Part shown: positions 39,836 through 52,267 of the stretch, piece after piece
How positions within the stretch are numbered: the stretch's first letter is position 1
Layout of the letters: every line of letters begins with the position of its first letter
The notes under the pieces: generated by a model
Database searches by the model: none
Told to the model about the DNA's origin: nothing
What the model saw: only the letters and a program-made list of their open reading frames with translations
Translations under genes and position numbers: made by a program
Assembly: GCF_040054535.1 (NCBI RefSeq)
Contig: NC_090797.1
Span: forward strand, 2,415,501-2,479,500
Reading direction: 5' to 3'
From: Antennarius striatus
Taxonomy: Eukaryota > Chordata > Actinopteri > Lophiiformes > Antennariidae
DNA: 64,000 nt

Positions 39836-42340
39836 GACCCCTTCGTTGCCGATAAATCAAAACCACACCCTTCGATTGTTGTCTATCCGCGGACGAACTC
39901 ACGGCGTGAACCCGAGGAAACGGCAGCGCCGCATAAAAAGCCAGGAAGCCGGTTCTGAATAAACATGTGTGGTTTTTACGACTGGAAACTCGGCGGCAGA
40001 TGCGCCGTGCCACCGATGGCTCTGCCGGGAAATGAAGAGCAGGAGACGAACAAAAGGAGAGCGAGGGCGTTGAATAATGGCGAGGGTTTATTGTGGTCCC
40101 GCCCCTCAAACTGCTCCAGAAAAGGGTTTGTTTCAAAGGCCTTTTAAAGCTATCTCTCTCTTTCCTGACGCGGACCCGCCAGCAGTTTTCATCTGGACTA
40201 ATATTTGCTTAGTGTTTTTTTATTTTATTTTATTCCAAACGCTCCGAGTCAGCATTGCAGTCAAATTCGATATTCAAAGTACCTGCAGCACATGAGGTAA
40301 CGGCAGCTTCCTGTTTGCTCGCGGAGGTTTGGACTTGATAATAAATCCTCACGCAGCTTCAGGGCTCGTCATACTTTTTTTTTTTTGTTCTTCTTCTTCT
40401 TCTTCTTCTTCTTCTCCATTCATTTCTTTTCATCTGTTCCGGACTCCCCCTATCCTCATCCCTCTCTTTCTCTCACACTCCGGCAAAATCCCCGCTCGCT
40501 TTCAATCGTTATGCTAATCTGGTTTAAGAAGAGAGATCTCTCAGCTGACTCAAAAAATACCCATATTTTATTTTTTTTAAATTCCCCCCACCTCTTGTTT
40601 ATTAGCCTGAGAGGCTCACTGTGACTAGAACACATGCTAAATCACACAACATCACAACAGCTGTTACACAAAAGCTCTTTCTGGATGGAGGGTTGCCTTG
40701 GCGACAGCTCTTTCCTCTCTCCTCTCTCTCTTCCTCTGCTGATTGGCATCCCTTTTTTACTAACGCCACTCGAGGCTCGGAAAGAGAATGACTCAGGACA
40801 TTTTTTATTTTTATTTTTTTTGCGTTTGTGTCACCGCAAACGCCTCTGACAGCACATCTGAGCACTTCACATTTCATGATGGGGATGGTGACTCAGGGGA
40901 GTTTGCAGGAAAAGGAGGTCGTTCGAGGCTCTCTAGCGTAGGATATATAGTGCTTTTCGCGAATGCATGCTATTGATATCGATTAAAGACAAAATTAGAT
41001 TACAATTGCATTGATGATTTCAATTGAAGACGGAGTGCATTTTTGATATTCACATAAGCACGGATTAAATCTCAGAAATGAGCCGAATCGGCGGAGAGAC
41101 GGTGCAAAGGAAGGATGGAGTGTGTTTACAAGTCAGTGATGTCTGTCTGCAAAAGCTAATTACTATGTCAGGCTGCACACTTCTAGTAATTTAGCTACTT
41201 TGGCTAAAACGCAAGTCCTCATATGAGATGATTACACGCCATCGCCCATTGCCAAGCCTAATTACCTGATTTAGCCATCCCTCTGGATCATTGATGATGC
41301 AATATCAGCCTACATGCAGCAGGGTTTTTTATTTGTTTGGTCTTGATTTCTATAAGTTTGCATGCAATGTGGAAAATTATGCATATCTCGGAACAGTTAG
41401 GCCTATATTTCAGTCAAATTACATTGATCTTGCTGAGAGATGTCACCCAGGCCCGTGTCCGGAATTCTGAGGTGATCAAAAGTTAACTTTCTGTCGTATT
41501 TTGAGACCAAGTGTAGCTTTAGATGTGTAAAATGCTAAATCTTACCTTCTTGTGAGTTTGCAAGCGAGATGAATTATGTTTGCCAGCCTCTCTGGGGAAG
41601 AAAATACAAGCTGACAGAGTCTAGAATCTATCCTCAGGTTTGTCATCATATAAATTGAACATACAGTTGATAGCTTCAAAAAATCTGTTCCTTTAAATAT
41701 TTAAATAGGTTAAATCTTCGGCACTGGGACTTATGGTTAACTCTCTGGAACAGAAGTGCACATAAAAATGAGCTGTCAGCAAAAAACGGAGACGCTAATG
41801 TCATTTTCCAGCATTGTTTAGAGAATTGGAACTAATTGAATGATGCACATCAGCGGTAGCGTCTCGTGTTGAATAACCGAGTTTGTCACTGATTTGATGG
41901 GACGTGATGTTCCAGCAGAAAGGACTGAGCTGCACTGGAGCTGATTACACAGGTGGAACGCAGAGTCACTTCTGTCTGGCTTGTAGCCCGAGTGCACTGA
42001 CATTTGGAACTGGGCAATCTGATTAAATCCGCAATAAAAAGAAAAAATAGATGTCATTTATCACATCGGCCGCCAAAAGGATATGAAGGCACGTTGGTGG
42101 AAGTGCTGCCGAACCAGCGGTTTAGCTAAAAATCACACGGGTGTCGATAAAAGAACAATGTGTGACCGTTGAGTCTGAGCACCGGTGAATTGGACAATCC
42201 CATTATGGCGAAACAGTGATTTGCTGGCGGAGGGAACCAATTAAAATCCTAATCCAAAGTTCACGTCTATAGATCTACCCCAGAATTTAATGGCTACATC
42301 TTTGGCACCTGTTCCAGTCTTCCACCTCGTACATTAAGAC
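39836..42340. other. Gene-poor interval, fourth part
   Basis: No supported gene. A TTC array lies at about 40387-40413. The block at 41140-41330 has features of a conserved non-coding element and is listed separately. The rest shows nothing recognisable. Confidence 0.5.
41140..41330. promoter_or_regulatory. Possible conserved non-coding element
   Basis: A block without simple repeats that holds several homeodomain-type cores (CTAATTAC twice, GTAATTTAG) and a POU/bZIP-like ATGATGCAATATC. This composition is typical of developmental enhancers, but conservation cannot be tested here. Confidence 0.2.
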
Positions 42341-42344
42341 CTGG

Positions 42345-42565
42345 AGATACGAGTTTAACTCATTCCGTGATTTAGTTGGTAGTCAAACAACTCGCAACTC
42401 AAACAAAATTTCCCCATCATTTTCATCCGTTCCAGCCTTCTAAAGAGCTCCAAACCACCTAAATTATAATGAAAAAATATATTTTTATCAACCAATAGAC
42501 ATACAGACTTTACCTGTGTATTATTCATTATATATAAGTTACGTAAACAATGATAAAGAACTAAA
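42345..42565 (-). repeat. Dispersed 'taactcattccgtg' type repeat
   Basis: This contains the recurring phrases 'gagtttaactcattccgtg', 'actcgcaactcaaac', 'tttccccatcattttcatcc' and 'ccgttccagcc', followed by A/T-rich sequence. A very similar dispersed repeat is common in animal genomes. No reading frame or clear ends are visible. Strand is assigned from the direction in which the A/T-rich end would lie and is uncertain. Confidence 0.45.
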
Positions 42566-42569
42566 AGAA

Positions 42570-45500
42570 ACACAAAACAAAACTCTATCAGGAGTCCACC
42601 TTGGACTTCTCATCCCGCCATAGGCCGGACTTTCCCGTCATAAAGATCTGTCAAGTCATATTTGTCTGCTGCTTCTAAATAGCAGCTACACGAGGGGATT
42701 TCTCAAGAATATCTGCAAGCAAACATCTTAAACATCCTATAACATGTTTCCAACCTTGGAAAAGGGATGAATCTTGTTTGTATGTGACTATCTCTCTGCT
42801 AACGCTAGCGGCGGCCAACTGTGAGAGGTGTAAACCCCGGCCAGACTCCACCCCTGCTACAGCAGCTCAGGTAAAACAATTCAGACGAATTTTAAGAGCC
42901 TCTCCTTCTTATCTTTTCTTTGTTAGATTTTCGGAAGCCGTATCAAAGACGGCGAGAACGAGAGCGAGTGAACGATCTGAAGAGAGATGCTAAGTGAGAG
43001 GAGGAGTGACTAAAAAAAAACAAAAAACATGAGTGACACAGTGTAGGAGAGAGAGTGTGATCGAGTCAGACAAAGAGATGATGCATGCTGGGATGTGAAT
43101 CACCAGCTGGCGAACAGAAAGAGTTCCACTTGTTGTGGATGAAGCGTTTCGAGCTCTTTCATAACATTTGCACAAATGCAAGAAACGTGTGTCTATCTCC
43201 AACGTTCATCCAATTCTTTGGTAGATATACCAGATTGGACTGAGATGGACTAGAAAGACTCAACGAAACTGGGTTTTATTAATAAAGACTAATAGAAAGG
43301 CACCGGTACAAACTGTGTGGTCTATATCTCGGTAACCATTTCCATTTCCTCTCCTCCTTTATCTCTGCCATCCAGGTTGGAATCAGCGGGTATTCTGGGC
43401 CGGTTGTACCGGCCGACAGATGCTGATTTGTCAAACCTGAGGAGGCACAGCGAGACACCTGAACGCCGCCCCGTTGGTTGGCATATCTCTCCTCTACCAG
43501 GCCACTTTGTGCCGGTGTGGGTGTACCACAGAGAAGGGTAGAGGGAAATCAGAGACCGAATCTTCGCCTGAGGGCATCTGCAGAGGGGAGGCGAGCGCGA
43601 GTGGACTGTCTTCACACTCGACAAACCACTGACTAATCCAGGACAATTACAACACGAGCGCATTAAAGCCTCGGCGAGAGGGAGATAAGTCAAATCTCTC
43701 ATTTGTGAAACCATGTGTGTTTAATGAACAATGTCATTATCGGCGGGCGACGTTGGCAATCCATTCGGCGGAGGTGCAACGCCGACTTTAGGGGAGCGTA
43801 CCGCATTTCTCACCGCGGCACAAACAGATTAATTATTCCAAAAGTAATTTCCCCCTCGTCGGCGCAATTATTGAATCAGACTCTTCATCGTCACGAGTCA
43901 ATGGGACTGAACGGGTTAGGTTAATAGAAAGCTATTGCGGCTTCGCTCAGTGATCTCAGGCAAGAGGCGAGATTTGATTGGTAATGAGTGATTGCCCTCG
44001 TTATATTCAAAGTTCACATCCATGGAGAAGCGGGATATCTACACCGTTCTGGGTGATCCGGTGTCAAATTGCGATACGTGAATCAAGACATGAGGCAAAA
44101 AGATCTCTCTGGCTTGCCTTTTCGAGCAGGAAGTGATGTCAGATCTTGATTTTGCTTCCATTCTGAGCATTGTTGGAGATTTAAAAAGTTGCAGAGCAGC
44201 AATAAATACTGTAAGAGAACAACAAGTAGGAAAGTCTTTGAGGCAACCTTCCAAACAGTTGCCTCAAAGAGTCTCTTTCAGGCCTCTTTGAAAAGACAAG
44301 GAGGACCGTTCTCCCAAAAGAAGAAGCAAAAGTCAACAAGACTCGCGTCTTTATCTGCTTATTCCTTTTGTCGCCTGTCTTTCTAAACCTTTCCTTTCCT
44401 TCTAACTCAACTCAAGTTGTTTTTTTTTCCTCCCTTCCAAAATTCATTTCGGTCTTGATGGATATACTGAGCAGCGACAGCTTTTGATTTAGGCTTTTGA
44501 TGCCGTCTACCTCTCCTAACACCCACTTTGGGTGCAGCACTCCATCACACAGATTTCTATGAAGATGAAACTCTGATTGAACAGACCTCTCCCGGCGGCC
44601 AACCCTACCACCCCCACCCCATCCCCCATGTGTGTCTTGCGCCGATATGGGATGTGAGAAAGGATGCGCTCTACTGACTGACTGGCAAATGACTAGAGGC
44701 CAACGAACTAGCGCACCTTGTACTGTACGACCTTTTGGGGGTTTTTCCCCCCCAAGTCGGACTCTTTTATCTTAAATTGGGTCTACCTTAGTTCCTCTGA
44801 ACCAAACTCTGTGCCACCAGGACGAAGGCTCACAGATCTGGGCGTAATTAAACGGCTGTGTCTCCAGCCTGGGCTTGTGGATAAATCCCAATCCAAAAAG
44901 AAGATACCGTCCTCTGCTTTTCAAAGGCTTTTCAAATCCCAGGATTCTTTGCAGTTGGGCGATGATTTACTCCCAATGCCAACGTTTAATACAAATGCAG
45001 GAGACACCGTGCCCTCTATGTAATGAAGCAAAAATGAAGGCCGTCGAGGGGGTCGGTATGCTGCTGGATGTTTGCGTAGCATTTCACCTTCACAGTGGAA
45101 TCTATAATTCGCTTCCTATCTCAGACGTTGATGGCAGCTTTATTGAAGACTACCGTGCAGAATAGAGAATACTGATTGTTAATAAAACACAAACGTAAGT
45201 AAATATTCATATCCAGGCTTAGGGTAGTCTGTCCATGCTTTTCCGCGTGTGTTTGAATTCGCTCGACTTGCGCAGGCGAATGTGCGTCCGACATGAGAAT
45301 GAAGGTAGCCTCTGCATAATTCAGACAAACCTTTAGTCTCCCCCATCCCTCTCTCTCTCTCTCTTTCTCCCACACTCCTATCCTCATGTAACCTCCGCTT
45401 TTTAAACGTAGTACGCTCTTTCTCCCCATCTCTCTGCATGTATCAGGTATTCTTTTTGAAATATTTAGTTGCCTTAACCTTCCAGACATTCTAACATATC

Positions 45501-47500
45501 TGCTGCATCCGTTCTCAAAGCCTTCAGCCCTTCTTCTGGTGACGGCTCATTATTCCGTTGCTGCACACACAAGCCACAGTTTTGGGAAATTATTTGATCA
45601 CTGGATTCTTTAATTATACATGAATGCCACGCTGAGGCTCTAATTAAATAAATGATGTGGCTTCTTCATTGCATTACTTATCTTGTTCTTTATCCCTGCA
45701 AAAAAAAAAAAAAAAAGAAGAAGCAAATGTCGGAAAGAATTAACAGAAGTTCTAATGGTCTCTTGGTTGTCAAGGCTTTTTCTAAGTAGCTGCCGTATCT
45801 TCACAGGAGACGATTTTACTTGTGGTGTGTTAGCGGTCGAGCTTATGTAGGCATCTTTGTGTGAATCGAGTTGAAATTTCTGGCCATTCCTCACAGTTAA
45901 ATGGATGTTTTCTTAGCCTTGGTGCACCGCGCTGAACTGTAATACTGCACAGTTTACAAAAAGGGTTGGATTAGCGTCCAACCTATTCTTTTTTTAAGCG
46001 TTACAGTCATGCAGACTTCAATGGCTGCATCGCAAAAGAGGGAATTGATGCTGTTGTCTCAGAGGTGGACGGTTTTAAATCACAAATATTCTCTATGGCA
46101 TCGTTTTTTAAATACGCTCACTAGTCGCTGGTGTCACTGGGTTGGTTTCCTTTCACTCCTGAATTCAAAACTACCTTTTGATATAAAACATCACTGGATT
46201 TGATTTGAGTTGCAGCATTATTTTTCACCACAGCGTCAAGGTTATGTGTGATGAATATTATTCTCTAACAGCAGTGTGTAGAAAAAAAAAGTGCACTGGA
46301 AGCATTGTTCAGTGAGAAGACTTGAATTTTTCTGCTTGTGTAAAATTTATTTCTCCAACATTTTGGCGTTTACATCCTCATCTCAGCCGTAAACACTGTA
46401 TGAAATGAGGGCTGTATATTTAAGCAGCCGAGGGGGCTCCAGTTGCTCGCTCCCAGTTGTGCCGTGTTGCACCGATCAAAGCAGCAAACACAATAAGGAA
46501 AGAAAACAGGCATGAAAAAAATGCACACACATGCATGCATTGGCTTGCTTTTCCTATATCTTCGGGGTATTGAGTAAGCCTTCTTCTTGATGTTCCGCGA
46601 TTGTTAAATTTATCTCATTGCACCAGTAGAAACCTGAAAAAACCATTTAACAGGCTTCTCCTCAGCAATGCAGTAAATATGCTTCTTATGCTATAGGCCA
46701 ATGGGTTTATCTTGGTCTGCAAAGCCCATTACAAGGATTGACTCTCGTTCAGGTTGCAGGATCAGAGCAAGGAAAAGGCCTTTCAGATGTATAAATAGCC
46801 CATGATATAACAAATAAGATTAAAACATGAATTTTGATCCATTTATCTCGTTAAAGTGTATCGTGGACACTATGATATTCTGATATTATAAAAGTAAATC
46901 CACATATTTAAACTTTCTCCTTAACTCCTCGGAATCAAATGTTTGATGTATTCATTTGAGTCACACACAACTGAGAAAATAAACAGCTGTAAATAATTTC
47001 AATATTCAAATAAAAAAAATTAAACATCATGCATGAAATAAAAATATGAGATGTACAGCTTGTGATACTTGAGGATGGCAAATGACAAATTGATATAATA
47101 ATACAATTTTTAAATGGGAAAAATTTAATTTTTAAGCACAAATTCGTTTTTGCATTTTAAATTTCATAAAAATGTATTATTTAAACAAGATGTCATGTAA
47201 TGTAATGTATATAATGTAACTTTAACTTATGTAAATCCAAAGATAATTTCACAAATACGTATTAGTTATTATAGTACAAATAAATAACGCTAAGCCCTGC
47301 GCAGATATAATGTTGTGAAATAGCTCAAGGATATTAATAAATATTTAGAATTAACTTGATTTGTCTTTAATGCTCAGCCAGTCTTCGAAACCATCATTAG
47401 TTCCTCCTCTTTTATGTTAAATCGTGTTTTCATGCCTTTTCCTGTTTCTGCCTGAAACGCGAATCTTTGTGTATTTTGACACTTTGTGGACGCCGTACTT
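42570..47500. other. Gene-poor interval, last part before tmem168
   Basis: No supported gene. It contains a perfect 13-bp hairpin (44235-44270), a TC array near 45347-45364, an A16 run near 45701, and very AT-rich DNA from 46800 to 47350. A 101-codon frame (44718-45023) has no recognisable domain. Confidence 0.5.
44235..44270. repeat. Perfect 13-bp inverted repeat with 10-nt loop
   Basis: TCTTTGAGGCAAC (44235-44247) and its exact reverse complement (44258-44270) flank ten bases. Not associated with a simple repeat. The stem is too short on its own for a canonical pre-miRNA. Confidence 0.85.
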
Positions 47501-47504
47501 TCTG

Positions 47505-47545
47505 AAACCCGGAAGCGTCACGTTCCTGACAACCAAACAAACATG
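47505..47545 (+). promoter_or_regulatory. Candidate tmem168 promoter / first exon edge
   Basis: An ETS site CCGGAAG (47509-47515) overlaps a CRE-like GCGTCACG. About 30 bp further is a donor-like sequence, CAT|GTAAGC (47545/47546). This could be the first non-coding exon of tmem168, joined to the acceptor at 48357. Another GC-richer patch at about 47665-47720 is an alternative. Confidence 0.3.
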
Positions 47546-48357
47546 TAAGCAGCGTTTTGACACCTTAGCTGCAGCTAATTAAAACGTCACTCGTCTTCAG
47601 TAGATATAAAAAAGTGAGAGATCTGTTCTTTTTATAGTTAAAAAGAAAATATTTAAATATGGAATAGCGACTCGGCGAACTGGGAGCGAACAGTCACCGG
47701 AGAGGCTAAGTAGGTTAGCAAACTTTCCGGCTACTCTGCCACATCGTCACAAACTGACCATGACTACCGGTGATTCTTGTAGATTCTAACGACGTTTTAT
47801 TCAACTATATCATTTCAATTAATCTTGCAAAATATTGTTTTATTTCATTAAAACCGTTGCAGCTTCCAGTTGTATTTTTTTTTTAATGGTTGGAATGCGA
47901 TGAATTTGTTTAGAATTTTCGACGAAAGTCACATTAGGCGTCCACGAACAGTCTGAACTTTGACCTCCGAACACGAACTTTTAAAGATTAAAAAATAAAT
48001 AAATTTAAAAAAAAAATCAATACATGTTGTAAACTTGTAATTAAATTAGTGCGATGTATTTAGAATATATGCAACTCTATACAGAAAAAAAGACAAGATA
48101 ATTCATTTTTAGATTTATAAACCTTATTCTTAATTAAATTCAGGCCCATTCTGTATTAATGGTGCCCTCACTGATGCCATTCGCTTTAACAACTGTATGA
48201 TTATAATTATAATTTCTGTATGATTACGTATAAGTATGATCATGTACCTTCGTCATGAACAGCGTGGGCTCCGCCTCCCTGTAGTTGATGATTGACTGCT
48301 TTTGGAAACTGAGACTGATTAACTCACGTTAACATCGTTCTTTTTAATCGTTTACAG

Positions 48358-48493
48358 GGCTTGATTTGTGGAGAATGTTCTTGACAGACACAGTCGTCCA
48401 TTTCCCGCCTTTCTGCTCGATCCCAGACGAAATCACCGGTCGGAAGTGACCGCATTTCAACCTGTTTTTGGATAAGTTCTCCCCCAATCAGCG
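48358..48493 (+). other. tmem168: tmem168 5' UTR in the first coding exon
   Basis: Bounded on the left by a good acceptor (T-rich tract then TTTACAG, AG at 48356-48357) and on the right by the start codon, whose context is GCGATGG (G at -3 and +4). Confidence 0.55.
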
Positions 48494-51400
48494 ATGGCGC
48501 TTGAGGAAGAGGAAGAGGCCTTGACAGCACATCGTCCCAAAGCGTCGGACGTGTTTACGTCGGTGCGTTGCCTGGGTTACCTGTCCAGCGTCAACCTCCT
48601 GGTGGCGGTGTGCGTGGGCATGTACGTCCGCTGGGAGGTGACGAACGAACCCATGATCCTCGTCATCTTCATCCTGGGGCTCTTCATCCTGGGGATCGCC
48701 AGCATCCTCTATTACTACTTCTCCATGCAGAAGGCCAGTTTCAGTTTGTTCCACCTGTGGTGCGGCTTCCTGCTCGGCCTTCTGTGCTTCCTCAACAGCC
48801 CCGCTTTGGATTTAAATGTCAAGGAGATGGTCAGCAACTACCTTCTGTCAGCCAGCGTGCTCCTGAAAACTGTCTGGGCGCTGACGGAGCGAATATGTCG
48901 CTCCGTCCGTTACAAACCCACCTTGCTCAGATCGTCTGAGCTGCTGGAGCTGCTTGGACTTTCCGTCGCCAGCCTCACCATGCATCTTTATCAATCAGTG
49001 GCCATCATAGGCTTGACGGTGGCCCTTGGGGCTCTCATTGTGGACCTGAGGATGAAATCGCTTCTATCTCTACCCAACCTGGCCAGCTTTTCCTTGATCA
49101 CCTCTCTGGTGCTCTTCAAGGCATTAGAGATCACGGCTAACCCTTACGCCTTGGGCTGCTACCTCGGCAGGCTGCTGTGCGAGCCCGTGTTGGACGTGTA
49201 CTTCAGCGGGTTGGGGTCGAGCGAACGCTGGATGCCGGTGCTGACGATGGGGAAGGTCTGGAGGAGGCTGTCCATGCTGCCGCTGATTCCAATCGAGGTC
49301 TCCTTCTTCGTCCTGGCGTCCTTCAAGGTACGCTCAGCATTTTGAAAACACTTTTTAACGTCTACAAAAGAGCGTCTTTGATAACTTCACATTTCTCCTC
49401 TCTCATAAAGCTTCGGGACTTGGCGCTGTGGTACCTGGTGATCCCAGGCTTCTGCTTGTTCGGCCTGTTCTGGTCCATCTGCCACGTGATCCTCTTGATC
49501 ACGGTGTGGGGCTTCCACACAAAACTGAGTGACTGTCAGAAAGCCTGGCGAGCCCAGAAATCCAGACTCCGGAGTCTCGAACAAGTCATGGCTTCCAGGG
49601 GCATCCGCCACTTCTGCCTCATTTCCGAACGTCTGGTTTTTTTCAGCATCCTGTCCACGGTCATTCTAGGAGCCGTCTCCTGGCAGGTAGGTCAGGATTT
49701 GTCCAGAAAAAGAAAAGTTTGACCACAAACAGACGTTTTAAAGTCAGGAGAGAGATGTCGGTGGCGGTGTGTCATCGCTAGTCGCTCCCCAAGGTCAGGG
49801 ACTTCCTGCTCTCATGCGGAACCAATTTAATTAGCTCTTTAATATCCCTATCTGCTAGTACGAAGAGGAGCAATAACTTATTTAGCCTTATTAGACATTT
49901 ACCCTGGAAGAGTCTCTCAGGGCCTGAGTCCTAATTTGAGATCTGCACATTGTTGATGTCAATTAAAACATTTTTGCTTGAGGAAGTCAGAGCTGTCTAA
50001 TTCATATATAAGGTTATTTTTGCAATAAATACAATTATAGCATCTGCTGCCTCATGCAAAGTGTCTCCACCAATCAATAGGGTCGGATTCTTAAAGGTAC
50101 AGGCCGTAATGAATTAAGGAAGTGGTGGTTCTTTTGCAGCCGTCCAACGGCGTTTTCCTCAGCGCTCTGCTGGTGGTGCTGCCTCTGGAGTCTCTGGCCC
50201 ATTGCTTGTTCCACGAGTTGGGCAGCTGCCTGGGGGGGACCTGTGTCGGCTACGCCCTGGTGGTCCCCACGGCTTACTGCAGGTAAGACACGGAAGACGC
50301 AGTGCCAATCGTTAGCAAACAGGAACGCAGCAGAGATGTTAAGTTCATAAGGATGCTGAACTCGGAAGAGAAGGAACGGTAATTTGAGTCCACAACAACC
50401 TCTTTGTTTAACACAATCTTTTATTGTCTTTTATTTTGTTGCTATGGAGATGTGATTGGGCTGAGGAGATACCAGATGTACAAGGAAAACGCTTTATATT
50501 CTTATATCCTCAGTTTTAAATCCAATGTGTTTTCCAAACTAGATAAATTCAAAAGCTGTAGATTAAAAAAAAAAATTGAAAATCAAATGAGTTCAAGAAG
50601 AATCTGCAACAAAAGACATTTTTAAAGCGCCACATCTCTCAACGCCACCAAACCAAAACCTCAAGATCGTAAAAAGTTCTATTTCAACCTTTCTTTTTAC
50701 ACGAGTCCACACTTTTTCATCACATAAAGAACCCGCTCACGTTTGTCCGATTTACCTCCGACTGCGTCTGCCGCCGAGGACCAACGTGAGCAGTAAAAAA
50801 AAATAAAATAAATAAAAGCTTCTCCCAACACTGAGCATCTGCTGCCGCAGCTGAAACGATGAACGCCGCCCGCCGCGGCCCATGAAGCAGTGATAAACGC
50901 TTTCTCTCTGCGAGCAGAACAGGCCTCCATCACTCACGCCGGGGTTAATAAACTCACAGATATCAAAGTTTTGACAGCTGCAGCGTCTCAGGGTAGAATT
51001 CACCGCCGCAAAAACAGACAAAACCTAGCATCGCTGTAACCCAGCGGCGTAGCGGCTAGCTTAACCACATTCTTCTCTTTCCTGATCGAATTGTGGATGC
51101 TTCGACACGTGGAATGGAATGCAGCCTTCCCCCCCCCCCAACACATTAGCTGTCACTTTTTCTGAAATTCTCCCCTCCCCTGAAGAGGTGAATGGAATTC
51201 CAGTCATGTCGTTTCTGTTGTTCTAGATCTCGCTCGTAATATAGTCACATGAAAACTCCTGGACAGACTTCGTTCTCGGCGAGGCGAATATGATCTCTCA
51301 CTCCAACTCCCTCCTCAGTTAACGCAAAACCAACTGGATAAATAGGCCAATAACTATGCATAAACATGCCGCTAATGTTTGGGCCCTTAAGGGATGGTTG

Positions 51401-51592
51401 CTGTGCTCCCACCGTAGCATGCTAAGTGACTCATCTGGAGCGGTTAGCCATTAGCTGCCCTCGCAGTCGACCGAGCGTTTTTATTTATTTTTAAAAAGCC
51501 CAGTTTTGACCATGTTGAAGCGTCTCCTCCTCTGCAACAGCGGATCCATCGGCTATTAGCGATCTGATGTGGCTGAGCTCTTTTTAGCTCCT

Positions 51593-51642
<50 letters not shown>

Positions 51643-52234
51643 CTGATAGTTAGCTTTAGCATCCATAAAGGCTTTCTGCTTTGAAGCGCCAGGTGATTTT
51701 GGATGCAGGTCCACGTCCTGTCGGGATGTTGCCGGCGCTCTGTATGCGAGGCGGCGCGCGCCGGGCCCGCGGGGGAGGACCGAGAGCATGATGGGAATGC
51801 AGCAGTGTATAATCGGCTGTTTGATGGCTGCAGATCATGTTTTCACAATGACAAGAGCCCCCACGGGGAGATTACAGAGAGATAGGGGTGAGGAGGGGGG
51901 AGGGCGAGGCAGAGCCTGGGCGGGGGCGGGAGGAAAACAGAAGGAGACGAGCTGAGGTCACAAACGGGCAACGGAGGGCGGTTATGAAACCGGAGGAAGG
52001 AAGGTATCTCTGTAACGTGGTCGATGTAATTCTACACAGAACGGGAAGAGGAGTCGGGATGAAGGTGAACTTTGACCCGCTCCTGGCAAAGTGAGGATGA
52101 AGGTGATGATGAGGGTGACAGCTTCTAATATAATGTCGGTAATACAGACGCCAGCAGGAGCGAAGGATGAGTCTGACAACCAGTCTGGAGACGGATGGGA
52201 AATGTATGGCTGCGCCCAAGATCTGCTAGCCTTG

Positions 52235-52267
<33 letters not shown>

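Noticed and set aside
49177..49722. 181-codon frame overlapping tmem168 exons 1 and 2
   Set aside because: It reads exon 1 out of frame and crosses intron 1 into the true exon 2 frame; the spliced model explains it.
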